Positions 1-9,291 of a stretch of DNA of 44,257 nt are shown one piece after another (the first letter of the stretch is position 1; the number at the start of each line of letters is the position of its first letter). Both the position numbers and the translations under genes were made by a program. The stretch comes from Actinomycetes bacterium (GTDB lineage: Bacteria > Actinomycetota > Thermoleophilia > Gaiellales > Gaiellaceae). The notes beneath the pieces were generated by a model, which had not been told where the DNA came from, did not search any database, and saw only the letters and a list, made by a program, of their open reading frames with translations. The stretch spans positions 1-44,257 of the forward strand of contig JAOPYY010000034.1 in NCBI GenBank assembly GCA_025964395.1, read 5' to 3'.

Positions 1-1
1 G

Positions 2-574
2 ACGGCGGCACGAGGCGCCGCCTACACGGCGGCAAGAGGCACCGCCCGTCCGAGTGTGGCCATGGGCGCGGGCGGGCAGCCCACGCCACCCCCGCCGCAG
101 CTCGCGCCTGCCCCGGCTACACCTGCGCCGAGCACAGCTCCCCCGCCGGCACCGACTCCGAGGACGCCTGCGCCGCCGGCGGCCCCGGTTCCGGCGACGC
201 CTGCGCCGATCGCCACGCCGACCACCGTGCCGAGTGCGCCGGCTCAGCCCTCCGAGCCGCAAGGCGGCGACGAGAACGGCCACGGGCACGGGCACGGCCA
301 CGGCCACGGGCACGACAACGGGCACGGCCACGGGCACGACAACGGCGACGCGCAGAGCCAACCGGGAGCCGTGCCTGCTCCGAGCGTCCAGACACAGGGC
401 GGCGACGGGAACGGAAGCGGCGACGGGGGCGGGAGCTGGAACGGCAACGGCGACGGGGGCGGCAACGGGAACGGGAACGGCGACGGGAACGGCGACGGGA
501 ATGGGAACGGCAACGGCGACGGGAACGGCAATGGCGACGGGAACGGCAATGGCAACGGCGACGGCGGAGACTGA
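2..574 (+). CDS. Pro/Ala-rich and Asn-Gly-Asp repeat protein, 3' part only
   Basis: The reading frame is open to the left edge of the window, so this is the C-terminal part of a longer protein; the first internal start would be the GTG at 56. The visible part begins with two near-identical 8-residue units (Thr-Ala-Ala-Arg type), continues with about 60 residues rich in Pro-Ala-Pro-Thr, then a His-Gly-rich stretch, and ends in about 50 residues of Gly-Asn-Gly-Asp repeats. There is no recognisable domain. The composition suggests an exported or surface-exposed disordered tail that could bind cations, but that is inference. The same DNA gives long open frames in other phases because it is a G/C-rich hexanucleotide repeat, so coding is supported mainly by the regular amino-acid pattern. 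Confidence 0.55.
   Translation, partial: TAARGAAYTAARGTARPSVAMGAGGQPTPPPPQLAPAPATPAPSTAPPPAPTPRTPAPPAAPVPATPAPIATPTTVPSAPAQPSEPQGGDENGHGHGHGHGHGHDNGHGHGHDNGDAQSQPGAVPAPSVQTQGGDGNGSGDGGGSWNGNGDGGGNGNGNGDGNGDGNGNGNGDGNGNGDGNGNGNGDGGD
436..571. repeat. Degenerate GGNAACGG-type hexanucleotide tandem repeat
   Basis: This is a run of six-base units alternating between forms encoding Gly-Asn and Gly-Asp. It encodes the C-terminal Asn-Gly-Asp tail of the protein ending at 574. Units differ by single substitutions, mostly synonymous at third positions, which argues that the amino-acid pattern is what is maintained. Confidence 0.8.
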
Positions 575-636
575 GAGGCGCGTGCGGTGGTGATCTGCAC
601 CTGTCTGCCGCGGCGATCGGTGAGCGTGGGTCGCCC

Positions 637-1923
637 GTGAGCGAGGGCCGGAGGCCGCGCGGCTCGGACGGCAGCGGTCTGCGCGGTCGCATCGTCTCGG
701 TCGTGGTGGCACTGGCGCTGGTCCTGATTGCGCTCGTTCTGTACGGCGCGTTCCGCAGCGCTACGACGGCGGCAAACAGCAAGCTCCGGGCGCACACGAC
801 CTTGCAGCTGGCCGGAGCCCGCGTCGACCTCGGCAGCCACCTGAGTCAGTCCGACTCGCAGCTGTACCTATCGGGGAAGCTCCTGCGGCCGCAGGCGCCG
901 GGGCAGGCGCGTGTGTTCGTGACCCGCCTGGGCGCGCTGAAGCTCGTGCGGGTCGGCAACGCCTACCGGCTCGAGCGGGAACTCGCCGTCGGCAGCAGTG
1001 CCGCGCCGCTTGTGCGACTGCACCAGCAGCTTCCGGTGAGCGCCGCCCTGCTCGACGGACTCGGCGAGCCCAAGGTCGACGCGCGAGCGCTGAGCGTGCT
1101 GTCGCGCCACGGCGTCGTGATCGCCGGCGATCAGGCGCTGCTCAGGCGCCGGCTTCCGACGAGCGGCAGCGTCACGATCGCCGGCCAGAGCTATTCGGTT
1201 GGGTCCTCGCCGCTCGCCACCAACGCCTCGCTGCAGGTGCTCGTCCCGGAGGCGAAGATCCACGCGCAGCTGGCGTCGACGCGCTGGAAGCTGCTTGGCG
1301 GCGGCGTGCTCGTCTTGCTTGCGCTCGGCGTCTGCCTCTACCTGCTCGGCCGTCCGCTCTGGCGTTCGCTCGGGGAGGTGATCGAGGCCACAGACGACAC
1401 CCCGACCGACGAGCTGACGGGGCTCGTCCCGCGGCGTGCATTCCGCGTCGCGCTCGCGGTCGAGCTCGAGCGCTCAACGCGCCACCAGAAGCCGCTCTCG
1501 CTCGTGCTGCTCGACCTGGACGACTTTGAGCAAATCGACGACAGCCTCGGGCGTCCCGCCGGCGACTCGGCGCTGCGTTCACTGGCGGGCTTGGTCAGCG
1601 GCGCGCTCCGCGCGGACGGCCTCGCGGCACGCACCGGTCGCGACGAGTTCGCGCTGCTGTTGCCGGACACCGATCTCACCGGCGCCGCCGAGGTGGCCGA
1701 GCGGGTGCGCGTTGCTCTGGAAGAAGCCGATATCCGCTACGGCCACGCCGTATTTCGCAGGACCGCTTCCCTCGGCGTCGCGACGAGCGGCGCGACGACG
1801 GTGCCACAGGAACTGCTGCGGGCAGCCGAGGACGCGCTCTACCGGGCGAAGGCCGCGGGCAAGAATCGGGTCGAGCTGGCCGTGCCGGGGCCGTTGAATG
1901 CCCCCGCGTTCGTGGACGTCTGA
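637..1923 (+). CDS. Membrane-anchored GGDEF-domain protein with altered signature
   Basis: The 428-residue protein has a transmembrane helix at about 19-38, an extracytoplasmic region of about 175 residues without a named motif, a second helix at about 220-239 and a GGDEF domain at about 257-415. This is the usual layout of a sensory diguanylate cyclase. The signature reads GRDEF (334-338) instead of GGDEF. The metal-binding segment reads LDLDDFEQIDD where the family has Asn in the IND part. The inhibitory site (RxxD just before the signature) is absent, since that position reads RADG. The enzyme may be weak, inactive or a c-di-GMP/GTP sensor. The start is GTG with a poor ribosome-binding site. 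No EAL domain or cognate effector lies nearby. Confidence 0.85.
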   Translation: MSEGRRPRGSDGSGLRGRIVSVVVALALVLIALVLYGAFRSATTAANSKLRAHTTLQLAGARVDLGSHLSQSDSQLYLSGKLLRPQAPGQARVFVTRLGALKLVRVGNAYRLERELAVGSSAAPLVRLHQQLPVSAALLDGLGEPKVDARALSVLSRHGVVIAGDQALLRRRLPTSGSVTIAGQSYSVGSSPLATNASLQVLVPEAKIHAQLASTRWKLLGGGVLVLLALGVCLYLLGRPLWRSLGEVIEATDDTPTDELTGLVPRRAFRVALAVELERSTRHQKPLSLVLLDLDDFEQIDDSLGRPAGDSALRSLAGLVSGALRADGLAARTGRDEFALLLPDTDLTGAAEVAERVRVALEEADIRYGHAVFRRTASLGVATSGATTVPQELLRAAEDALYRAKAAGKNRVELAVPGPLNAPAFVDV

Positions 1924-2074
1924 CCGGGAAGGGAGCCGGTGGCGCGGCGGCCCCGGCCGGGTCGAGATCCGAGGACGCCGCGCAACGCGAACAGAGCAGC
2001 CACCTTGGCGGGATGGCAACAGCAATTGGCCGGCGCGGGTGGGGCCCCGCGCTCTAGGAACGAAGGAACTACGA

Positions 2075-2551
2075 CTAGTGGTGCGCCCGAACCGTGTGCT
2101 TGGTTCGACGACCGCTCTTCGCGTGCTTCGCGCGCGAGGCGTGCGCTTTCTTGGCCGTTGGTGCCTTCGGCGTCACTTTCTTGGCCGTCGGTGCCGTCGG
2201 GGTGGCGGCATTGCCCTTAGCCGGTGCGGCGCTCGGGCACGCTTGAGGTGCAGAGCTCCCGTCAGCGCCGAGGGGACCGTTCGGGCCAAGTGGACCATCA
2301 GGGCCGAGCGAGCTTGGGTTGACGTTCGGCCCGACGCAGCCGCCGCCCTTCAGCGGGCCTGACGAGCCCAGCGGCCCGTCGGGGCCGAGGACGCCAGACT
2401 TCTGAAGGATGCTGACGACGGTGACCGGCGGTGGCGTGGCATTCGCAAGGGTTGCGGCACTTGCGGCCGCCGGGGCACCAACCGAGATCGCGCCGGCGAC
2501 CGCCAGAACCGCACTGAGTTTTATCGGGGACATTGGTCTTATCGGGGACAT
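2075..2551 (-). CDS. Small secreted GPLG-repeat protein (paralog of 8760-9137)
   Basis: This 158-residue protein starts at ATG 2551, preceded by AGGAGGT at 8 bases. Residues 1-33 form a clear signal peptide ending in Ala-Ala-Ala-Ser-Ala-Ala. The mature part carries Gly-Pro-Leu-Gly units around a core NVNPxSLGxDGPLGPNGPLG with a Cys on each side, then an Ala/Thr/Lys-rich tail that becomes strongly basic (Lys, Arg and His over the last 30 residues). The core is shared almost residue for residue with the protein at 8760-9137. Function is unknown. The basic tail, absent from the paralog, could bind a cell-wall polymer or nucleic acid (inference). The first codons contain a tandem duplication giving a second in-frame ATG six codons later. 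Confidence 0.85.
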   Translation of the reverse strand: MSPIRPMSPIKLSAVLAVAGAISVGAPAAASAATLANATPPPVTVVSILQKSGVLGPDGPLGSSGPLKGGGCVGPNVNPSSLGPDGPLGPNGPLGADGSSAPQACPSAAPAKGNAATPTAPTAKKVTPKAPTAKKAHASRAKHAKSGRRTKHTVRAHH

Positions 2552-2657
2552 TGCGTCGCACCTCCTGTTACTGGGCTCATGTCTCGAAAATGCTCGCAGC
2601 GTCCACCGCGTCGGTCGTCGGGCGGGAGGCGGCTCTTTCGCATACCTCCCGGGCGGG

Positions 2658-3992
<1,335 letters not shown>

Positions 3993-5384
3993 CTACAGGG
4001 CCTTCGCCGCTGCGATCAGCTCGTCGATGGAGTCCTTCGCGTCGCCGAAGAGCATCACCGTCTTGGGGTTCTGGAAGAGCGGGTTGTCGATGCCGGCGAA
4101 GCCGGGGTTCATCGAGCGCTTGAGCACGACGACGGCGGCGGCCTGGTCGACGTTCAGGATCGGCATCCCGTAGATCGGGCTGCCGGGGTTGTTCCGCGCG
4201 TCGACGTTGACGACGTCGTTTGCGCCGATGACGAGCGCAACGTCGGTCTGCGGGAACTCCGGGTTGATCTCATCCATCTCCTTCAGCTGCGGGTAGGGCA
4301 CGTTGGCCTCGGCGAGCAGCACGTTCATGTGGCCGGGCATGCGGCCGGCTACCGGGTGGATCGCGTAGGAGACGTTGACGCCCTTTCCCTCGAGCAGGTC
4401 GGCGAGCTGGCGCACGTCCTGCTGCGCCTGTGCGACGGCCAGACCGTAGCCGGGCACGATGATGACGCGGTGCGCGTACGCGAGCATGACGGCGACGTCG
4501 TCGGCGGTCGCCGAGCGCACCGTTCCGCCGTTCGATGCCGCTGCTGCGGCGCCGCTCGCGGCGACCGTGCCGAACGCGCCGAAGAGGACATTCGCGATCG
4601 AGCGGTTCATCGCGCGCCCCATCTTCACGGTGAGCAGGGTGCCCGAGGCGCCGACGAGCATGCCGGCCACGATCAATACATTGTTCTCGAGCTCGAAGCC
4701 GGTGGCCGCCGCGGCGAGTCCCGTGAACGCGTTGAGCAGCGAGATCACAACCGGCATGTCTGCGCCGCCGATCGGCAGGACGAACAGGATCCCGAACAAG
4801 CCCGCGCCGAGGCAGAGGGCGACAAGCAGCCACTGGTGCTCGAAGCCGGCGACGATGACGACGCCGGCTGCGACGCAGGCGCCGAAGAGCAGCAGGTTGC
4901 CGACCTTTTGGCCGGGATACGTGATCGGCCGGCCCCGAACGAGCTCCTGCAACTTCGCGAACGCCACCATCGAGCCGGCGAACGAGATCGAGCCGATCAG
5001 TGCCGAGAGGACGAGCGAGATCGAGATGTCCCGCTGCAGGTGCCCGGCAGCCGGTGCGAGGATGTGGAACTCGGCGAGCGAGATCAGGGCCGCAGCCCCG
5101 CCGCCGACGCCGTTGAACAGCGCGACCATCTGCGGCATCGCCGTCATCTTCACGCGCCGTGCCGCCACCGCTCCGCAGGCGCCGCCGACGATCATCCCGA
5201 CGACGATCTCCCAGTAGCTCACGACGGTCGTGTTCGCGAACGTGACTGCGATCGCGACGAGCATCCCGACCGCGCCGATCTGGTTGCCGCGCCGTGCGGT
5301 CGCCGGATGGGAGAGGAACCGCAGCGCCAAGATGAAGCTCACGATCGTGACGATGTACGCCAGGTTGGTGGCGTCTCTACCCAC
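3993..5384 (-). CDS. pntB: Proton-translocating NAD(P) transhydrogenase, beta subunit
   Basis: The 463-residue protein has about nine hydrophobic segments in residues 5-260, then a soluble domain with the NADP(H)-binding region (GYGLAVAQAQ near 300, GRMPGHMNVLLAEA, GANDVVN, and the C-terminal GDAK). This domain III binds NADP(H), and the membrane part couples hydride transfer from NADH to NADP+ to proton entry. The GTG start overlaps the end of the preceding subunit by 8 bases, consistent with translational coupling. With the two upstream genes it forms the three-gene pntA1-pntA2-pntB layout known from Rhodospirillum and many actinobacteria. In this neighbourhood it is a plausible NADPH source for acetoacetyl-CoA reductase. 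Confidence 0.96.
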   Translation of the reverse strand: MGRDATNLAYIVTIVSFILALRFLSHPATARRGNQIGAVGMLVAIAVTFANTTVVSYWEIVVGMIVGGACGAVAARRVKMTAMPQMVALFNGVGGGAAALISLAEFHILAPAAGHLQRDISISLVLSALIGSISFAGSMVAFAKLQELVRGRPITYPGQKVGNLLLFGACVAAGVVIVAGFEHQWLLVALCLGAGLFGILFVLPIGGADMPVVISLLNAFTGLAAAATGFELENNVLIVAGMLVGASGTLLTVKMGRAMNRSIANVLFGAFGTVAASGAAAAASNGGTVRSATADDVAVMLAYAHRVIIVPGYGLAVAQAQQDVRQLADLLEGKGVNVSYAIHPVAGRMPGHMNVLLAEANVPYPQLKEMDEINPEFPQTDVALVIGANDVVNVDARNNPGSPIYGMPILNVDQAAAVVVLKRSMNPGFAGIDNPLFQNPKTVMLFGDAKDSIDELIAAAKAL

Positions 5385-5703
5385 CCTCGTCCTTCACGGT
5401 TGTCTCGGGTGTCTCGCGCTTCCTGAACATCTCGAGCATGCGATCGGTGACGACGAAGCCGCCGACGACATTCGCCGACGCGAGCACGACGGCGATGAGG
5501 CCGACCACGAGCGTGAGCGTGTCCTTGTGGCCCACGCCGGCAACGAGCATCGCTCCGACAATCACGATTCCGTGGATCGCGTTCGTGCCGGACATCAGCG
5601 GCGTGTGCAGCAGCGTCGGCACCTTCGAGATCACCTCGAAGCCGAGGAAGATCGCGAGGACCAGGATCGTCACCTCGAAGACGAGCAGCGTCGTGTGGCT
5701 CAT
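5377..5703 (-). CDS. pntA2: NAD(P) transhydrogenase alpha subunit, membrane part
   Basis: This 108-residue protein begins [21 protein letters not shown] and contains three or four hydrophobic helices with the family segments HTPLMSGTNAIHGI and ASANVVGGFVVTDRML. It is the short alpha-2 (PntAB) subunit that, with PntB, builds the membrane proton path. The ATG at 5703 has GAGGAG upstream; an earlier in-frame start would give an unlikely N-terminus. It overlaps pntA1 by 4 bases and pntB by 8 bases, so all three are probably translated together. Confidence 0.95.
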   Translation of the reverse strand: MSHTTLLVFEVTILVLAIFLGFEVISKVPTLLHTPLMSGTNAIHGIVIVGAMLVAGVGHKDTLTLVVGLIAVVLASANVVGGFVVTDRMLEMFRKRETPETTVKDEGG

Positions 5704-6782
5704 GCTGCGAGCTCCTCGCGATTGGTGACGCACGTGCCGGCGGTGATCTCGTCGTCCCAGTCGAGCTCGAGCTTGCCCGCCGGCGCGAGGTGCTGCAGCA
5801 GTGCGATGACGTTGCGCGCGTACAGCTGGCTGGCGTGGTTCGGCATCGTCGCCGGCAGGTTTGTCAGGCCGACGATACGGACGCCGTCGCGCACGACCTC
5901 CTCGCCGGGCGCGGTCAGCTCGCAGTTACCGCCCGCCTCGGCGGCCAGGTCGACGATCACGGAGCCGGGTCGCATCGCCTGCACAGCGGCGGCGGGGATC
6001 AGCTTGGGCGCCGGTCGCCCGGGGATTAACGCCGTCGTGATCACCACGTCGTAGTCAGGCAGCTGCTGCTCCAGCGCGCGCTGCTGCGCCGCCTGTTGCT
6101 CGGCGCTGAGCTCCGTCGCGTAGCCGCCCGCTGTCTCCTCACCCCGAACACCGAGATCGAGGAAGGTCGCCCCCAACGACTCAACCTGCTCGCGCACGGC
6201 CGGCCGGACGTCGAAGCTTGCCACGACAGCACCCAACCGGCGCGCGGTCGCGATCGCCTGCAACCCGGCGACCCCTGCCCCCATGACCAACACCTTCGCG
6301 GGCGGGATCGTTCCCGCCGCCGTCATCAACAGAGGGAAGAACTTCGGCAACCGCTCAGCTGCGATCAGCGTCGCCTGGTAGCCCGAGACCGTCGCCTGTG
6401 ACGACAGCGCGTCCATCGACTGGGCTCGCGTGATGCGCGGCACCGATTCCATCGCAAACGCGACGACGCCCTGCCGTGCAAGGCGCTCGATGCCCACCGC
6501 GTCGCTCAGCGGCTCCAGGAACGCGATCAACACCGATCCGTCGCGCAGCCGCGCCGTCTCCTCCGCGCTCGGCTTTTCCACCTTGACCACTATCTCGGCC
6601 GACCACGGATCACCGATCTCCGCGCCAACGTCCACGTATGACTCGTCGCTGAACCCCGCTTCGACGCCCGCGCCGGACTCGACCACGACGTCGAAGCCGT
6701 CGAGCCGTCCGATTGCCTCGGGCACGAGCGCCACCCGCCGCTCGCCCGCAGCAAGCTCCTTCGGAACCCCGACGCGGCTCAG
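5700..6782 (-). CDS. pntA1: NAD(P) transhydrogenase alpha subunit 1, probable CTG start
   Basis: This soluble NAD(H)-binding domain I of transhydrogenase (about 360 residues) is related to alanine dehydrogenase. It has VGVPKE at the N-terminus, the Rossmann motif [18 protein letters not shown] and a conserved [17 protein letters not shown] stretch. No ATG, GTG or TTG precedes the conserved N-terminus; the first, a GTG at 6734, would remove SRVGVPKE, which binds in the family fold. A CTG at 6780-6782 gives (M)SRVGVPKEL, exactly the family start, and forms a CTGA overlap with the stop of the upstream thiolase gene. I therefore place the start there. It is likely cotranscribed with the thiolase. 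Confidence 0.9.
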   Translation of the reverse strand: MSRVGVPKELAAGERRVALVPEAIGRLDGFDVVVESGAGVEAGFSDESYVDVGAEIGDPWSAEIVVKVEKPSAEETARLRDGSVLIAFLEPLSDAVGIERLARQGVVAFAMESVPRITRAQSMDALSSQATVSGYQATLIAAERLPKFFPLLMTAAGTIPPAKVLVMGAGVAGLQAIATARRLGAVVASFDVRPAVREQVESLGATFLDLGVRGEETAGGYATELSAEQQAAQQRALEQQLPDYDVVITTALIPGRPAPKLIPAAAVQAMRPGSVIVDLAAEAGGNCELTAPGEEVVRDGVRIVGLTNLPATMPNHASQLYARNVIALLQHLAPAGKLELDWDDEITAGTCVTNREELAA

Positions 6783-7978
6783 CTTTGTGACCCGTTCATT
6801 CCGTTGCGAACCACGATCGCCTGACCCTCTCCGCCTCCGACGCAGAGGGCGGCGACGCCGCGCGTCGCATGCGCCCGCTTCAGCTCGTGAAGCAGGGTCA
6901 CGAGGATCCGCCCGCCGCTGGCGCCGATCGGATGACCGAGGGCGATCGCGCCGCCGTTCGGGTTGACGCGGCCGGGATCGACGCCGAGCTCGTTCTGCAC
7001 GGCCACGGCCTGCGCTGCGAACGCCTCGTTCAGCTCGAAGAGGTCGACATCGGCGAGCTGTAGGCCGGCCCGCTCGAGCGCCTTGCGAACCGCCGGGACC
7101 GGCCCGATGCCCATGATGCTCGGCTCGACGCCGACCGACGCATGGCCCTCCACGAGCGCGAGCGGCTCCAGTCCGAGCTCGCCGGCCTTGCGCGCCGACA
7201 TCAGCACGAGCGCCGCGGCACCGTCGTTCAGGCCGGACGCGTTGCCTGCCGTGACGGTTCCGCCATCGCGACGAAAAGCGGGGCGGAGGCGGCCGAGCTT
7301 CTCGACCGTCGTCGCAGGACGGGGATGCTCGTCCGTCGTCACGAGGACAGGCCCTTCCGACGAGGGCACCTCGATCGGAACGATCTCGTCGTCGAAGACG
7401 CCGTCGTCGAGCGCGCGGCCGGCCTTCTGCTGGCTCGTCGCTGCAAACTCGTCCTGCTCATCTCGACTGATCCCGAACTGCTCGGCGACGTTCTCGGCCG
7501 TGATGCCCATGTGGATGTCACCAAAGACGTCCCAAAGACCGTCGCGAATCATCGAGTCGACAAGCGTGGAGTCGCCCATCCGCGCGCCGAAGCGAGTCGC
7601 CGGGCTCAGGTAGGGGGCGCGAGACATGTTCTCCATCCCGCCGGCGACGACGATCTCGGCGTCCCCCACCCGGATCATCTGCGAGGCGAGCGTGACCGCC
7701 TTCAGGCCCGACCCGCAGACCATGTTCACGGTGGTCGAAGGTACTTCCTTCGGGATTCCTGCGAGCATCGCCGCTTGGCGCGCGGGGTTCTGTCCGAGGC
7801 CAGCCTGGAGGACGCAGCCAAACACGACTTCGTCGATTTCGTCGGCGGCGACCTGCGCGCGCAGGCGCGCTGCGTTGATGGCCTGCGCGCCGAGCTCCGT
7901 CGCGGGAATGTCTTTGAACTGACCGCCGAAGCTTCCGACCGGCGTCCGTACTGCACTGACGATAACGGCGTCTTCCAT
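6779..7978 (-). CDS. phaA: Acetyl-CoA acetyltransferase (thiolase)
   Basis: The 399-residue protein has the complete thiolase fingerprint: nucleophile Cys88 in [11 protein letters not shown], the substrate motif ELNEAFAAQ, His349 in [14 protein letters not shown] and Cys379 in [11 protein letters not shown]. It condenses two acetyl-CoA to acetoacetyl-CoA or cleaves it. The length and the [15 protein letters not shown] start match biosynthetic-type acetoacetyl-CoA thiolases (PhaA/AtoB); a beta-oxidation role cannot be excluded. The ATG has GAGGGAG 9 bases upstream. It is first in a unit with pntA1-pntA2-pntB, joining the carbon and NADPH supply for polyhydroxybutyrate. The symbol is by function and context, since phaC/phaB are 10 kb away. 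Confidence 0.92.
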   Translation of the reverse strand: MEDAVIVSAVRTPVGSFGGQFKDIPATELGAQAINAARLRAQVAADEIDEVVFGCVLQAGLGQNPARQAAMLAGIPKEVPSTTVNMVCGSGLKAVTLASQMIRVGDAEIVVAGGMENMSRAPYLSPATRFGARMGDSTLVDSMIRDGLWDVFGDIHMGITAENVAEQFGISRDEQDEFAATSQQKAGRALDDGVFDDEIVPIEVPSSEGPVLVTTDEHPRPATTVEKLGRLRPAFRRDGGTVTAGNASGLNDGAAALVLMSARKAGELGLEPLALVEGHASVGVEPSIMGIGPVPAVRKALERAGLQLADVDLFELNEAFAAQAVAVQNELGVDPGRVNPNGGAIALGHPIGASGGRILVTLLHELKRAHATRGVAALCVGGGEGQAIVVRNGMNGSQS

Positions 7979-8213
7979 CGCGAAGCACTCCCTCGGGTGG
8001 CGGGCAAAGATCGTCCTCGAAGCTATCCCCGGCCCGGCGCCACGGGGCCTGATCCGACGGCGCGGGCGAACCGTCCTGGCGGGCAGCCGCGCGAAGGCCG
8101 TCCGAGAGCGAAGGTCGAGCGGGGCGCGCGAACTCTTGCGACGCCCGATCGGCGCGCTCCGCCGCAGCCGCGATGCGGCGGAGCGCCCCACCCGAGCCGA
8201 CAGGAGGTGAGCC
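7979..8213. other. Divergent intergenic region with a strong hairpin
   Basis: This stretch separates the minus-strand thiolase unit from a plus-strand small gene and should hold promoters for both. The only distinct structure is the 12-bp inverted repeat listed separately. No coding frame is convincing. Confidence 0.5.
8154..8186. promoter_or_regulatory. Perfect 12-bp inverted repeat, 9-base spacer
   Basis: GCGCTCCGCCGC and GCGGCGGAGCGC are perfect complements separated by AGCCGCGAT. As RNA this is a very stable hairpin ending 16 bases before the AGGAGG at 8202. As DNA it could be an operator between the divergent genes. It lacks a T-run, so simple termination is less likely. Confidence 0.55.
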
Positions 8214-8288
8214 CTGCTCTGCGACACCATCGATCCGCCCGCTTTGCCTCTGCACTCCGATCCGCAGATGTACGCCCCGGGATGCTGA
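8214..8288 (+). CDS. Putative 24-codon leader frame, or 5' part of a frameshifted gene
   Basis: AGGAGG (8202-8207) is followed 6 bases later by CTG, which opens a 24-codon frame (LLCDTIDPP... to ...QMYAPGC) that stops at TGA 8286-8288. This stop overlaps the ATG (8282) of the zinc-ribbon gene in the next phase. Either it is a leader peptide coupled to that gene, or the two frames are one protein split by an indel in the CCCCGGG run at 8276-8282. The Pro/His-rich residues look protein-like, and the strong ribosome-binding site otherwise has no gene. Confidence 0.35.
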   Translation: MLCDTIDPPALPLHSDPQMYAPGC

Positions 8289-8473
8289 CGCCGGCGCACG
8301 AGTGCGTCCGCTGCGGCGACGGGGTCGGCGTGGGGGCGGTGTCGTACTGTCACCCCTGCCTTTGGGCCGTGCGCGCGGAGGTCGAGGAAGGCTTCGGCGA
8401 GCTCGAGGACTATCTGCGCAAGGCGGCCCGCTTCGAGGCGTGGCTCCGTGAGCATGAAGGGGGTCGCGAGTGA
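8282..8473 (+). CDS. Small zinc-ribbon-like protein
   Basis: This 63-residue protein has an N-terminal CVRCG...YCHPC arrangement (two CxxC pairs 12 residues apart), the classic ligand set of a one-zinc ribbon, followed by an acidic amphipathic helix ([20 protein letters not shown]). It is soluble with no signal peptide. The ATG lacks its own ribosome-binding site and overlaps the stop of the short frame 8214-8288, so translation is probably coupled to it. Function is unknown; tiny Cys-pair proteins also occur at 31810 and 33832. Confidence 0.65.
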   Translation: MLTPAHECVRCGDGVGVGAVSYCHPCLWAVRAEVEEGFGELEDYLRKAARFEAWLREHEGGRE

Positions 8474-8759
8474 AGCTCCGCGGCGAACGCGATCCCTCCG
8501 CGTGTGTGTGCACGCCGACGATCGACGGGTTAGCGCCGGCCTCCGTCTACTCCCGCCGCGGTAAGGCCCGTACCGAGACCTGCGGTATCGAAAAGAGTCG
8601 TCGCTCGGGCGACGTCAAGACCTCCGCCCGCGGTGACCATGTCGCAAGTGCGATCAACCAGACAACGTCAAGTTCGGCAGGGCGTGCTGAAAAACGGTGC
8701 TCCGATTTCGAGTTGCCCGGCGATGGCCCTGGTCGCCGAGGCGCAAGGAGGTACGACCG
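8474..8759. other. Gap upstream of the second GPLG gene
   Basis: No convincing coding frame is seen in these 286 bases. A short hairpin (CGTCGC-TCGG-GCGACG, 8599-8614) is the only clear structure. The end carries the AAGGAGGT site of the gene at 8760. A 5' leader with a regulatory element is possible, but I recognise no riboswitch class. Confidence 0.4.
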
Positions 8760-9137
8760 ATGTTCTCAAGCAAGCATAAGAGGGCGGTGCTGGCAGTGGC
8801 CGGAGCGCTCGCCCTCGGCGTCCCCGCAGCCTCGAGCGCTGCGATCGTCCTTCCCGGCTTCGGATTGGCGGGGGTCGGCGCGGCTCAGAGTGCGCCGGCG
8901 CTGACCCCCGTCACGAGCATCGTGGGCGCGAACGGGGGCGTCCTCGGCACGGCCGGCCCGCTCGGCGCGAACGGCCCGCTCCATGGCGCCGGCTGCGTGG
9001 GGTCGAACGTCAACCCGAACTCGCTCGGGATCGACGGTCCGCTCGGCCCAAATGGTCCGCTCGGTCCCGGTGGGATCGGAGCCAACCTCACTTGCGCGGC
9101 GAGCGGCATCGGGCTCGTGGGCCTGTTCGGCTTCTAA
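8760..9137 (+). CDS. Small secreted GPLG-repeat protein (paralog of 2075-2551)
   Basis: The 125-residue protein starts with ATG after AAGGAGGT. A signal peptide (Lys-His-Lys-Arg, then AVLAVAGALALGVPAASSA) is followed by a mature domain with Gly-Pro-Leu-Gly units and the core NVNPxSLGxDGPLGPNGPLG flanked by two Cys, as in the gene at 2075. It ends with a hydrophobic LVGLFGF stretch instead of the basic tail of its paralog. The regular Gly/Pro spacing suggests an extended or turn-rich exported polypeptide. No catalytic motif is visible and the family is not known to me. The gene appears monocistronic, since a terminator-like hairpin follows 24 bases downstream. Confidence 0.85.
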   Translation: MFSSKHKRAVLAVAGALALGVPAASSAAIVLPGFGLAGVGAAQSAPALTPVTSIVGANGGVLGTAGPLGANGPLHGAGCVGSNVNPNSLGIDGPLGPNGPLGPGGIGANLTCAASGIGLVGLFGF

Positions 9138-9160
9138 CGGCTGAGATCGATCTGGCAGAC

Positions 9161-9184
9161 GCGCGGCGGCATCGTCCGCCGCGC
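9161..9184 (+). terminator. Terminator-like hairpin after the GPLG gene
   Basis: GCGCGGCGG-CATCGT-CCGCCGCGC is a perfect 9-bp stem with a 6-base loop, 24 bases after the stop at 9137. It has no T-run, which is common for actinobacterial hairpins. Confidence 0.5.
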
Positions 9185-9291
9185 GGCTGCGTGTCCCGGA
9201 GTACCGCGCTACCTCCGGGAAGGCAGCGCAAAGAGCCACCCGGGGGCCGACGACCGGCGCGATGGTTGGCCGCCACCATCCAAAGGTGGCC

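Noticed and set aside
8599-8614. Riboswitch upstream of the second GPLG gene
   Set aside because: Only one short hairpin can be seen; none of the conserved cores of known riboswitch classes is recognisable.
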